NCBI RefSeq assembly: GCF_004297265.1
Contig: NZ_SCUT01000058.1
Span: forward strand, 16,895-80,894
Length of the DNA: 64,000 nt
Direction of reading: 5' to 3'
Source of the DNA: Reyranella sp.
GTDB taxonomy: Bacteria > Pseudomonadota > Alphaproteobacteria > Reyranellales > Reyranellaceae
Made by a program: the position numbers and the translations under genes. Each line of letters begins with the position of its first letter. Within the stretch, counting starts at the first letter, position 1. The notes beneath the pieces were generated by a model. It worked only from the letters and a program-made list of their open reading frames with translations, had not been told where the DNA came from and did not search any database. Shown piece by piece: positions 7,149-15,189 of the stretch.

Positions 7149-8065
7149 GGTGGCGTCATGTCGGCCTTGCCCCAGCTGCTGTCTGGATTGAAGACGGTGA
7201 TCGCCCCAGCCCGCTGTGTCGTCTCCTCCCCCAGGTCCTTTTCGTAGACGTCACTGTCGTTGCTGATCATGAAGGTCATGACGCCGGTCTCGCCGTAGCG
7301 CACGGGCCACGCGATGACGGCGAAGCCGCCCATCATGCGGTCGCGGATGAGGTAATCGCGCGCTCCGCCCGGCGCATCGGGACCCTGACTGTAGAGCAGT
7401 CGAAAACGATAGCCGTTGTAGCCGTCGCGCTCGACATCGCCCAACTGAGCCTTGGCGAGCAGCGGACCCAGCGGGCTCGGCGGCTCGCCCGGCTTCGTCT
7501 CCCAGTAGAGCCCGTTCTTCCGGCCTGGCGAACTCACGAGGCGGCGCGCATAGACCGGCACGCCGATCTTCATCGGGTCGAGCGCCGCGTAATCGCGCTG
7601 CGCGTCAACGATCGCCAGCAGGGTCTGGATGACGGCGAACTCGTTGCGGCCGATGACGCGCGCCGCCAACTCCAGGCGGCCGGCCTCGACGTCGTAGCGC
7701 CATGCGTCGCCCTGCTTCACGATCGGGATGGGCGAGATCCAGCCCGTCGTGCCGGCCCCGACCAGCGCCTTGTCGGGCGTCTCCTGGATGATCTTGTGGT
7801 TCTCGTCCCAGGCCTTCAGGAAATTGACCCGCAGCTCGTCGTCCTGCCAGTCGCTGCCAGGGATCAGCGCGTGCCAATCGACGCCGAGAATTGCCGTGAT
7901 GGCCTTGTCGTCCTGCATGCGGATGGCGTCGGTGAGGGCGTCGGCCGCTGCCTCGGGCGTCGGGAAGCTCTTCAGCTGCGGCGCCGGTGCCTGGGCGAAG
8001 GATGCGCCGAGCAGGCCTGCATACAGACCGAGCGCGGCCAGGAACCGGGAAACCCATCTCGTCAT
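7145..8065 (-). CDS. Exported DUF2950 family protein
   Basis: The 306-residue product has a signal peptide (1-24, ending SFAQA). The mature protein matches the DUF2950 pattern as I know it: SFPTPEAAADALTDAI, a central DYAALDPMK segment, KNGLYWET, GYRFRLL and a late YGETGVMTFMISN. The function of the family is not known; the protein should be periplasmic. Its ATG overlaps the stop of the DUF3300 gene (ATGA), so the two are translationally coupled. DUF3300 and DUF2950 genes are commonly paired in proteobacteria, which suggests that they act together in the envelope. Confidence 0.85.
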   Translation of the reverse strand: MTRWVSRFLAALGLYAGLLGASFAQAPAPQLKSFPTPEAAADALTDAIRMQDDKAITAILGVDWHALIPGSDWQDDELRVNFLKAWDENHKIIQETPDKALVGAGTTGWISPIPIVKQGDAWRYDVEAGRLELAARVIGRNEFAVIQTLLAIVDAQRDYAALDPMKIGVPVYARRLVSSPGRKNGLYWETKPGEPPSPLGPLLAKAQLGDVERDGYNGYRFRLLYSQGPDAPGGARDYLIRDRMMGGFAVIAWPVRYGETGVMTFMISNDSDVYEKDLGEETTQRAGAITVFNPDSSWGKADMTPP

Positions 8066-9381
8066 CGCCGACCTCCACCGCCGCCGCCCCGCTGTCCGCC
8101 GCCGCCACCGCCGCTAGGACGTCCGCCACCCCCGCCGCCGCTCGGGCGACCTCCACCGCCGCCGCTCGGACGTCCGCCGCCTCCACCGCTGGGACGCGAG
8201 CCTCCGCCGCTGCGCTGCTGCTGTGCGCGGCCGCGCTGGGCTTCGCGATTCACCGCGCCGCCACGATTGACGCCGCCCAGGGCACCACCGCCGCTGCCAC
8301 CGGGGCGCTGCCCGGCCCCGGCACCGGCCCCGACACCGGGACGCTGCGCAGGACGCTGCGCGCCACCAGCGCCCGGGCGGTTGGCCCCGGCACCGCCCGC
8401 CGGCGTTTGGGCGGGACGCTGGACCTGTCCTCGGAACTGTTCGCGTTGCTCCGCACCTGGCCGGTTCTGGCCGAACTGTTGCCGCGTCGCCGGATCGCGA
8501 TAGGCGACGCCGCGCCGGTGATCCACCTGGTGCTGCCAGCGGTCGCCGGCACCGATGTTGTTGCGATTGAAGTTGCGGTCGATGTTCACGGCGCGATTGA
8601 CGTTCACCGTCGTGTAGCTGTTGCCCCAGCCGCCGCTGCCGTAGCCCCAGCGCCAGCCGCCGAACAGGGCGCCCGCCGCCGCTATACCGGCGCCCCACAC
8701 CAAGCCGCGCAGCAGCGCGCCGCCCAGCGGCCAGTAGGTCGGCGGATAGGCCGGCTGAGACCAGGCGCCGTAGGCGGTGTTGGGATCGTAGCTCGGGACA
8801 TAGACGACCTGGGGGTTGGACTGCGCGATGGCATAGACAGTCTCGCTGCCCTGCGTCTCGGTCGACACCGTGTATTGCGGGCCGGCGCCGGTCTTCAACG
8901 TGCCCGCCGCGGCGGCCTTGGCACGAAGCCGCTGGATCGAGGCCGCGACATCGGCCTGCTGGCCGAGCAGCGCGTCGCCCAGCTTCTGCGTCCAGTCGAG
9001 ATGCTCGTTCATCTGCTTCAGGACGGACGGGAATGCGACCAGCGACTTCACGCTGACGTCCCAAGTCTTGTCGGCCACGGCAGCCACGGCGGCATCGCCC
9101 GTCGGGCCGGGGTTGGCCTGCTGCCAGCGCGCAGCCTCGACGATTTCCAGTGGATAGGTCGCGGCCATCAGCACCTGTGACAGCAGCGCGTCATCGTAGA
9201 GCGCGATCGGCGCCAGGATCTGGTCGAGCTCGGCCGGCGAGAAGAGCTTCTTCTCGGGTGTCGCAGATGCGGGAGTTGGCGTGGAGGCAGGCGCCTGCGC
9301 CAGGCCGGGTGACGCCGCCACCGTTGCTGCCGCCAGCGACAGGAGGAGCAACTCCCGTCGGCTGCAGGAATTTCGCTTCAA
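8062..9381 (-). CDS. Exported DUF3300 family protein with Gly/Arg/Ser-rich tail
   Basis: The best start is TTG 9381, with a strong GGGGAGGGG SD; an ATG at 9438 would overlap the Fnr box and has no SD. A Tat-like or Sec signal (SCSRRELLLL to GLAQA) leads into the DUF3300 domain (LFSPAELDQILAPIALYDDALL, about 50-70, then PLEIVEAARWQQANPG). Toward the end the protein becomes low-complexity: about 60 residues of GGGGRPSGG repeats preceded by Gly/Ala/Gln/Arg-rich stretches. Length is 439 residues. It is coupled to the DUF2950 gene and probably driven by the Fnr box at 9432. Confidence 0.82.
   Translation of the reverse strand: MKRNSCSRRELLLLSLAAATVAASPGLAQAPASTPTPASATPEKKLFSPAELDQILAPIALYDDALLSQVLMAATYPLEIVEAARWQQANPGPTGDAAVAAVADKTWDVSVKSLVAFPSVLKQMNEHLDWTQKLGDALLGQQADVAASIQRLRAKAAAAGTLKTGAGPQYTVSTETQGSETVYAIAQSNPQVVYVPSYDPNTAYGAWSQPAYPPTYWPLGGALLRGLVWGAGIAAAGALFGGWRWGYGSGGWGNSYTTVNVNRAVNIDRNFNRNNIGAGDRWQHQVDHRRGVAYRDPATRQQFGQNRPGAEQREQFRGQVQRPAQTPAGGAGANRPGAGGAQRPAQRPGVGAGAGAGQRPGGSGGGALGGVNRGGAVNREAQRGRAQQQRSGGGSRPSGGGGGRPSGGGGGRPSGGGGGGRPSGGGGGGQRGGGGGGRR
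8066..8215 (-). repeat. In-gene tandem coding repeat (GGGGRPSG units)
   Basis: The 3' end of the DUF3300 gene consists of imperfect tandem copies of a unit coding for Gly-rich GGGGRPSG. On the plus strand it reads as CCGCC-rich near-repeats around CGGACGTCCGCC. It explains the low-complexity pattern seen on both strands here. Confidence 0.7.
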
Positions 9382-9431
9382 GCTGTCCCCTCCCCTTTGG
9401 TGGCATCGTGTACAGCCCAGCCGCCGACGCA

Positions 9432-9445
9432 TTGACATTGATCAA
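9432..9445. promoter_or_regulatory. Fnr-type operator between DUF3300 and lipoprotein genes
   Basis: TTGAC-ATTG-ATCAA matches the Fnr consensus at 9 of 10 arm bases. Its centre is 57 nt from the TTG start of the DUF3300 gene (minus) and about 54 nt from the lipoprotein ATG (plus), so it could serve either or both divergent genes. Confidence 0.7.
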
Positions 9446-9491
9446 CGGGACGCCAAAGGACAGGCGTCATATTCTTTCATAGAGGAACATG

Positions 9492-9845
9492 ATGAACCCG
9501 CAGCGCCTTGCCCTGTCTATTATCACGACCCTGGCCGCCGTCGCGATGGCGGCGTGTCACGACCAGCAAACGATCGAAGGCACGTCGTCGCGTACTCTCA
9601 ACGTGGCCGGCAAGCGCATGAAGGCCAACCTCTCGCCCACCGGCACGCCGAACGAATTCGACCTGCTGATCGTGCGCGACGCCATCGTCATTGATCCCGA
9701 TCCGGCGAGCGAGCGTGCCCGCGGCGAGGAAGCCGCAACCCGAGTCACCCGCGAGGTCTGCAAGGTCCGGAGCCTCAACCCGCAGATCGTCAGCGAGCGC
9801 ATGGCCGACGAGATCAATTATTACGTCCGTTTCCGCTGCGTGTGA
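9492..9845 (+). CDS. Small lipoprotein of unknown function
   Basis: The 117-residue product begins at one of two adjacent ATGs (9489 or 9492); 9492 gives better spacing to GAGG. A signal peptide ends in the lipobox AMAAC, so the mature N-terminal Cys near residue 22 should be lipidated and the protein anchored in the envelope. The rest has no motif I recognise; a cysteine pair (EVCKVRS and the final RFRCV) might form a disulfide. It is divergent from the DUF3300 gene with an Fnr box between. Confidence 0.65.
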   Translation: MNPQRLALSIITTLAAVAMAACHDQQTIEGTSSRTLNVAGKRMKANLSPTGTPNEFDLLIVRDAIVIDPDPASERARGEEAATRVTREVCKVRSLNPQIVSERMADEINYYVRFRCV

Positions 9846-9886
9846 CGCGCATTCACTTTGGCCTGAGTGCGACATCCCCTGTTCAC

Positions 9887-9900
9887 TTGATTAAGGTCAA
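9887..9900 (+). promoter_or_regulatory. Fnr-type operator upstream of the DUF3141/ackA operon
   Basis: TTGAT-TAAG-GTCAA matches the Fnr consensus at 9 of 10 arm bases. Its centre is 68 nt before the ATG at 9962. A clear -10 is not visible; GATGAG or GTAAAG fall near the expected distance. Confidence 0.7.
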
Positions 9901-9961
9901 TGACGCAGTGCAGCGTAAAGGGGATGAGGGGCAGATCTTCCGGAACCCGGGGAGCGCCGTC

Positions 9962-12103
9962 ATGGCAGACCGAGCCAGCCTCAACTTCTTCCAAGAATAC
10001 TGGATCGACGCCTGGCAGAGGTCGATCCTGACGCTCGACGTGCTGCGGGAGCGCGGCAACACCTTCGTCGCACGCGCGGCCGAGGATGCGCCGCACGTGC
10101 TGGGTTTCGCCTTCGACGTGGTGCTGGACGGACGCACCCTCCCCCGCCCGGTGAACTACGTTCTCGTCAGCGTGAAGCCACCCGAGGGTACGGTCATCGA
10201 CCCGGCCAAGCCGCCCTACGTGGTCGTCGACCCGCGCGCGGGACACGGACCCGGCATCGGCGGCATGAAACAGGAGAGCGAGATCGGCGTAGCCCTCGCC
10301 GCGGGCCACGCCTGCTACTTCGTGGGGTTCCTGCCCAAGCCCATGCCGGGGCAAACGATCGCCGATGTCTGCGTCGCCGAGGCCGCGTTCCTCGAAGCCG
10401 TCGCCGCGCGCCATCCCGAAGCGGAGAGCAAGCCAGTGGTGGTCGGCAACTGCCAGGCGGGCTGGCAGATCATGATGACCGCCGCCATCCGTCCCGATCT
10501 GTTCGGCCCCATCCTGCTGGCGGGCTCGCCGCTTTCCTACTGGGCGGGAGTCCGGGGTCGCAATCCGATGCGGTATCTCGGCGGCACGCTGGGCGGCACA
10601 TGGCTCACCGCCCTCGCCGGCGACCTCGGCAACGGCACGTTCGACGGGGCGAACCTCGTCGCCAATTTCGAGTCGCTCAACCCGGCGAACACCTACTGGG
10701 AGAAGCCCTACAATCTCTATGCGAAGGCCGACACCGAAGCGGCGCGCTTCCTCGACTTCGAGACCTGGTGGGGAAGCCCCGTGACCCTGAACGCCGGCGA
10801 GATGCAATGGATCGCCGACAACCTCTTCGTCGGCAACAAGCTCACCTCGGGAGACATCCTCACGGCCGATGGAACCCGCGTCGACCTGCGCAACATCCGC
10901 TCGCCGATCATCGTGCTGTGTTCCTGGGGCGACAACATCACGCCGCCCCAGCAGGCGCTGGGCTGGATCACCGACCTCTACGATCACGAAGACGAGATCG
11001 TCGCCAACGGTCAGACCATCGTCTACACGCTGCACCAGACGATCGGCCATCTCGGCATTTTCGTGTCGAGCAAGGTGGCAACCCGGGAGCATGCCGAGTT
11101 CGCCTCCTGCATGGAGATGATCGACCTGCTGCCGCCTGGCCTCTACGAGGCGGTCATCACCGAGATCGACGAGAAGACGGCCAATCCCGGCCTGATCAGC
11201 GGCAAGCACCTCTTCCGGCTGGAAGCGCGCACGCTCGACGACATCCGGGCCCTGGGCGCGAACAGCGACGAGGACCAGCGGCGGTTCGCCACCGCGGCGC
11301 GGGTTTCCGAGATCGGCACCGGCCTGTACCGGACCTTCGCCCAGCCGGCCGTCCGGGCGATGGCCAGCGAGCAGTCGGCCGATCTCCTGCGCGAGACTCA
11401 TCCGCACCGGATGCGGTTCGCCGCTTTCTCGGATGGCAATCCGTTCATGGCGCCGGTCAAGCCGCTGGCCGATTCCATACGCGCCGACCGCAAACCCGTC
11501 TCGCCGGACAATCCCCTGCTTACCATGGAGAAGGTCGCAGCCACCTGGATCTCGACTTGCTGGGACAGCTACCGACTGGCCCGCGATGCCATGACGGAAG
11601 CGATGTTCCTCGGGACCTACGGCTCGCCCGCCCTCCAGGCGATGGTCGGGCTCGCAGCCGAAGAGACACCGGCGCCAAAGCATCCGGACCGCGCCCAGGA
11701 GGCCATCGCCGTGGCCTGGCGTGCGGAGCTGGACAAGAAGTTCGAGGTCGGCGGTCTGGTCGAGGCCGTAATCCGCTCCATCATGTATGTGCGCCGGCCG
11801 CAACGGAGCGTCGACGAACGCGGCTTCACGGTGCTGCAGGCCGTGCGCCGCATGCAGCCCGCGAACCGCCGCCTCAGCTTCGGCGAGCTGAAGACGCTGT
11901 TTCGCGAACAGTACTTGCTGTTGCATCTCGACGAGGAGCGAGCGGCTCGGGCCATTCCCCTCCTCCTGCCCGACGATCCGGACCAGCGGTCGCAAGGATG
12001 GCAGGTCGTCGAGGAAGTGCTCGGGGCGTCCGGCGACCTGTCGCCGGAAGGGACCGAGCGAACCGCCCGCCTCCGCCAGCTTTTCGCAGAAACTCGGCCT
12101 TAG
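9962..12103 (+). CDS. DUF3141 family alpha/beta-hydrolase-like protein (PHA-synthase-like)
   Basis: The start at ATG 9962 has GGGGAG 7 nt upstream. The 713-residue product is a DUF3141 protein. Its first half looks like an alpha/beta hydrolase: VVVDPRAGHGPG near 87, and a nucleophile elbow GNCQAG at 162-167 with cysteine (C164) as nucleophile. This is the same G-x-C-x-G used by polyhydroxyalkanoate synthases. A candidate histidine lies in QTIGHLG. The second half is mostly helical with no motif I can name. It heads a tight operon with phosphotransacylase, FabI and acetate kinase. Substrate unknown; an acyl-CoA or polyester link is inference from motif and neighbours. Confidence 0.82.
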   Translation: MADRASLNFFQEYWIDAWQRSILTLDVLRERGNTFVARAAEDAPHVLGFAFDVVLDGRTLPRPVNYVLVSVKPPEGTVIDPAKPPYVVVDPRAGHGPGIGGMKQESEIGVALAAGHACYFVGFLPKPMPGQTIADVCVAEAAFLEAVAARHPEAESKPVVVGNCQAGWQIMMTAAIRPDLFGPILLAGSPLSYWAGVRGRNPMRYLGGTLGGTWLTALAGDLGNGTFDGANLVANFESLNPANTYWEKPYNLYAKADTEAARFLDFETWWGSPVTLNAGEMQWIADNLFVGNKLTSGDILTADGTRVDLRNIRSPIIVLCSWGDNITPPQQALGWITDLYDHEDEIVANGQTIVYTLHQTIGHLGIFVSSKVATREHAEFASCMEMIDLLPPGLYEAVITEIDEKTANPGLISGKHLFRLEARTLDDIRALGANSDEDQRRFATAARVSEIGTGLYRTFAQPAVRAMASEQSADLLRETHPHRMRFAAFSDGNPFMAPVKPLADSIRADRKPVSPDNPLLTMEKVAATWISTCWDSYRLARDAMTEAMFLGTYGSPALQAMVGLAAEETPAPKHPDRAQEAIAVAWRAELDKKFEVGGLVEAVIRSIMYVRRPQRSVDERGFTVLQAVRRMQPANRRLSFGELKTLFREQYLLLHLDEERAARAIPLLLPDDPDQRSQGWQVVEEVLGASGDLSPEGTERTARLRQLFAETRP

Positions 12104-12128
12104 CGCGGACTTCAAGAGAGGATTTGAC

Positions 12129-13082
12129 GTGACAGCACCGACGGCACGGCCGCATGACAAATACGACCGGCTGATCGCCGTCGCACGCCGGCATCCACCG
12201 ATGGTCACCGCCATCGTCCATCCCTGCGATGCGGTTTCTCTCGAGAGCGCCGTGCTGGCCGCGAGCAGTGGTCTCCTGAAGCCAATTCTCGTCGGACCTT
12301 CAGCGCGCATCCTCGATGTCGCGCGCAAGGCCTCCCTCGATATCGGCGCTTTCGAGATCGTGGACTCGAGCCACAGTCACGATTCCGCCGCCAAGGCGGT
12401 CGAGCTCGTGCGCTGCGGGCGTGCCGAGGCGCTCATGAAGGGCAGCCTGCATACCGACGAACTGATGGGCGCCGTCGTCTCGCGGACGGATGGCATCCGG
12501 ACCGCGCGCCGCATCAGCCATTGCTTCGTCATGGACGTACCCGGCCACGACCAGGCGCTCATCATCTCCGACGCCGCCGTGAACATCGCGCCGACGCTCG
12601 ATGACAAGGTCGACATCGTCCAGAACGCCATTGATCTCGCCCAGGCGCTCGACATCGCCGAACCGCGCGTCGCGATCCTGAGCGCGATGGAGACGGTCAA
12701 CGCCAAGGTCGCCTCGACGATCGATGCCGCGGCGCTGTGCAAGATGGCCGAGCGTGGCCAGATCAAGGGGGGAATCCTCGACGGGCCGCTGGCGCTCGAC
12801 AACGCGATTAACGTCGAGGCAGCCGCCATCAAGAACATCGTCTCGCCCGTGGCAGGCCGGGCCGACGTGCTGATCGTACCCGACCTCGAGGCCGGCAACA
12901 TGCTGGCCAAGAGCCTCACCTTCCTGGCCGGCGCCGATGCAGCGGGCATTGTCCTCGGCGCTCGCGTGCCGATCATCCTGACGAGCCGCGCCGACTCCGT
13001 CACGACGCGCCTGGCCTCCTGCGCCGTGGCCTGCCTGGTCGCGGCGGCACGGCGAGCGAACGCGGCAACCGCAATCCCCTGA
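12129..13082 (+). CDS. Phosphate acetyl/butyryltransferase (Pta/Ptb family)
   Basis: The enzyme swaps CoA for phosphate on short acyl groups (acyl-CoA + Pi to acyl-phosphate + CoA). The 317-residue product is a single-domain form, as in Ptb or short Pta, with LKPILVGP near 49, the conserved EALMKGSLHTDELMGAV (about 99-115), SDAAVNIAPTLDDKVDI, and the C-terminal KSLTFLAGADAAGIVLGARVPIILTSRADS stretch read in two parts. The start is GTG 12129 with AGAGG 7 nt before. It lies 25 nt after the DUF3141 stop and 6 nt before fabI. Acetyl versus butyryl preference is open. Confidence 0.88.
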   Translation: MTAPTARPHDKYDRLIAVARRHPPMVTAIVHPCDAVSLESAVLAASSGLLKPILVGPSARILDVARKASLDIGAFEIVDSSHSHDSAAKAVELVRCGRAEALMKGSLHTDELMGAVVSRTDGIRTARRISHCFVMDVPGHDQALIISDAAVNIAPTLDDKVDIVQNAIDLAQALDIAEPRVAILSAMETVNAKVASTIDAAALCKMAERGQIKGGILDGPLALDNAINVEAAAIKNIVSPVAGRADVLIVPDLEAGNMLAKSLTFLAGADAAGIVLGARVPIILTSRADSVTTRLASCAVACLVAAARRANAATAIP

Positions 13083-13088
13083 GGACCC

Positions 13089-13868
13089 ATGAACGAACAG
13101 ACCCGCCCCATCCTCGCCAGCAAGAAGGCCCTGGTCGTCGGCATCGCCAACGACCAATCCATCGCCTACGGTTGTGCCAGGGCCTTCCGTGAAGCCGGCG
13201 CCGATATCGCCGTCACCTGGCTCAACGAAAAGGCGCGCCCCCATGTCGAGCCCCTCGCCCGCGAACTCGAGGCGCCGATCACGGGCGCCCTGAACGTCGC
13301 CGAACCCGGCCAGCTCGAAGCCCTGTTCGAGCAGATCGAACGGAAATGGGGCCAGCTCGACATCCTGGTGCATTCGATCGCCTTCGCCCCGATGGCCGAC
13401 CTGCAGGGCGGCCTGCTCGACTGTTCGGCGGAGGGTTTCGCCAAGGCCATGGACATCTCCTGCCACTCGTTCGTCCGCATGGCGCGCCTGGCCGTCCCGC
13501 TCATGAAGGACGGCGGCACGATGTTCGCGATGAGCTACTACGGCGCCAACCGGGTCGTGCCGAACTACAACGTCATGGGGCCGGTGAAGGCCGCTCTCGA
13601 AGCCTCCTGCCGCTACCTCGCCTATGAGCTGGGCCCGCAGCGCATCCGCGTCCATGCGATCTCGCCCGGCCCCCTGAAGACCCGCGCCGCGTCCGGTCTC
13701 AAGGATTTCGAGCTGCTGCTCAACGAAGCGGCCCGCAAGGCGCCGCTGGGCGAACTCGTGGACATCATGGACGTGGGCTACACATGCGCCTATCTCGCCA
13801 CGCCCTTCGCGCACCGCGTGACCGGCGGCACCGTCTATGTCGACGGCGGCACCAACATCGTGGCCTGA
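13089..13868 (+). CDS. fabI: Enoyl-[ACP] reductase FabI (or FabI-like enoyl-CoA reductase)
   Basis: FabI reduces the trans-2 double bond of enoyl thioesters with NAD(P)H. The 259-residue product is a short-chain dehydrogenase of FabI type: VVGIANDQSIAYG at the cofactor site (16-28), VHSIAFAP, and the catalytic pair in YNVMGPVK (Tyr and Lys six residues apart), followed by ISPGPLKTRAASG and the C-terminal GGTVYVDGGTNI. GAGG lies 5 nt before the ATG. It sits between phosphotransacylase and acetate kinase rather than with fatty-acid genes, so it may serve fermentation-like acyl-CoA reduction instead of, or as well as, lipid synthesis. Confidence 0.88.
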   Translation: MNEQTRPILASKKALVVGIANDQSIAYGCARAFREAGADIAVTWLNEKARPHVEPLARELEAPITGALNVAEPGQLEALFEQIERKWGQLDILVHSIAFAPMADLQGGLLDCSAEGFAKAMDISCHSFVRMARLAVPLMKDGGTMFAMSYYGANRVVPNYNVMGPVKAALEASCRYLAYELGPQRIRVHAISPGPLKTRAASGLKDFELLLNEAARKAPLGELVDIMDVGYTCAYLATPFAHRVTGGTVYVDGGTNIVA

Positions 13869-13880
13869 GTGGGACGGGAC

Positions 13881-15062
13881 ATGGACAAGACTGGCTGCAT
13901 TGCCGTCCTCAACGCCGGCTCCTCGAGCATCAAGTTCGCGATCTACGACGCTCACGAAGATGGCACGGAACTCTTCCACGGCCAGGTCGAAGGCCTCGGC
14001 ACCCGCCCCCGCCTGCGGATGCATACGGCGGACGGCGCCGTCGTCGCCAAGCGGGACTGGCCGGACAACGGGCTCGACCATCGCGGGGCCACCGCCGAGA
14101 TCATGTCGCTGGGGCGCGAGCTGCTGGCGGGGCGCCCCGTGCTGGCGTTCGGCCATCGGGTCGTCCACGGCGGCACCGCCTATGCCGCGCCGATCCGGAT
14201 AGACGACGCCGCCATGACGGAACTCGCGAAGCTCGTGCCGCTGGCGCCGCTGCACCAGCCGCACAACCTCGCGCCCATCGCGGCGATCCTCGAAGCGGCC
14301 CCGCACCTGCCGCAGATCGCCTGCTTCGACACGGCCTTCCATCGCAGCCAGCCGGCCCTCGCCCAGCAATTCGCCCTGCCGCGCGCGCTGACGGCCGAAG
14401 GCGTCAAGCGCTACGGGTTCCACGGCCTGTCCTACGACTATGTCGTGGGCCGCCTGCAGGAGACGGAGCCGGCACTGGCCGGATCCCGCCTCATCGTCGG
14501 CCATCTCGGCAACGGCGCCAGCCTTTGCGCGATCCGGAACGGACGGAGCGTTGCCAGCACCATGGGCTTCACGGCGGTCGACGGGCTGATGATGGGGACC
14601 CGCACCGGCGCACTCGATCCGGGCGTACTCCTGTACCTGCTGGAGGAACGCGGCTACGACGCGAAGGCCATCGAGGATCTGCTCTACCGCAAGTCCGGCC
14701 TGCTGGGCGTGTCGGGCATCTCCTCCGACATGCGCACGCTCCGTGCCTCGGCCGCGCCGGAGGCCCGCGAGGCCATCGACCTGTTCGTCTACCGCATCGT
14801 CCGCGAGATCGGCTCCCTGGCGGCCGCCCTGGGCGGCGTCGACGGCATCGTCTTCACCGCCGGGATTGGCGAGCACGATCCAGCGACACGCGCCGAGATC
14901 GCCGCCGGGTGCCGCTGGCTGGGCTTGACGCTCGATCCGGGTCTCAACGCCACCGGCGAGGGCCGCATCAGTGCCGAAGGATCGACCATGTCGGCCTGGG
15001 TCGTGCCGACCGACGAACAACGCATGATCGCCCGCTACACGAGAGCGGCTCTGCGCTCGTGA
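13881..15062 (+). CDS. ackA: Acetate kinase (AckA family)
   Basis: AckA converts acyl-phosphate plus ADP to carboxylate plus ATP. The 393-residue product has the family signatures: LNAGSSSIKFAIYD (residues 10-23), GHRVVHGG, CFDTAFH, GFHGLSYDYV, GHLGNGASLCAI and the long STMGFTAVDGLMMGTRTG stretch that includes the catalytic arginine region. The ATG at 13881 is preceded by GGGACGG; an in-frame GTG at 13869 directly abutting the fabI stop is the alternative. Last gene of the DUF3141-pta-fabI-ackA unit. It closes a substrate-level phosphorylation route. Confidence 0.93.
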   Translation: MDKTGCIAVLNAGSSSIKFAIYDAHEDGTELFHGQVEGLGTRPRLRMHTADGAVVAKRDWPDNGLDHRGATAEIMSLGRELLAGRPVLAFGHRVVHGGTAYAAPIRIDDAAMTELAKLVPLAPLHQPHNLAPIAAILEAAPHLPQIACFDTAFHRSQPALAQQFALPRALTAEGVKRYGFHGLSYDYVVGRLQETEPALAGSRLIVGHLGNGASLCAIRNGRSVASTMGFTAVDGLMMGTRTGALDPGVLLYLLEERGYDAKAIEDLLYRKSGLLGVSGISSDMRTLRASAAPEAREAIDLFVYRIVREIGSLAAALGGVDGIVFTAGIGEHDPATRAEIAAGCRWLGLTLDPGLNATGEGRISAEGSTMSAWVVPTDEQRMIARYTRAALRS

Positions 15063-15189
15063 CCTATGGTGCTCGGGCTCCCGGACACCCCGAACGAGCG
15101 CCGGCCCGCCGATCCGTCATTCCGTGACCCCAACCCATGAAGCAGGGCCGGTCTGGGAATCATGCAGGCTTATTGAGAGGCGCGGCCAG

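Noticed and set aside
8066..8215. Short regularly spaced repeats that could suggest a CRISPR array
   Set aside because: They are tandem codons for a Gly-rich GGGGRPSG tail of the DUF3300 protein, with no unique spacers.
9821..12328. An 835-codon open frame on the minus strand opposite the DUF3141 gene
   Set aside because: Same GC-bias shadow; low-complexity translation, no SD, and the plus-strand frame is a recognised family with SD and promoter site.
12300..15020. A 906-codon open frame on the minus strand opposite the pta-fabI-ackA genes
   Set aside because: It is an antisense shadow caused by high-GC codon bias; its translation is Arg/Gly/Asp-rich without domains, while the plus strand encodes three well-known enzymes.
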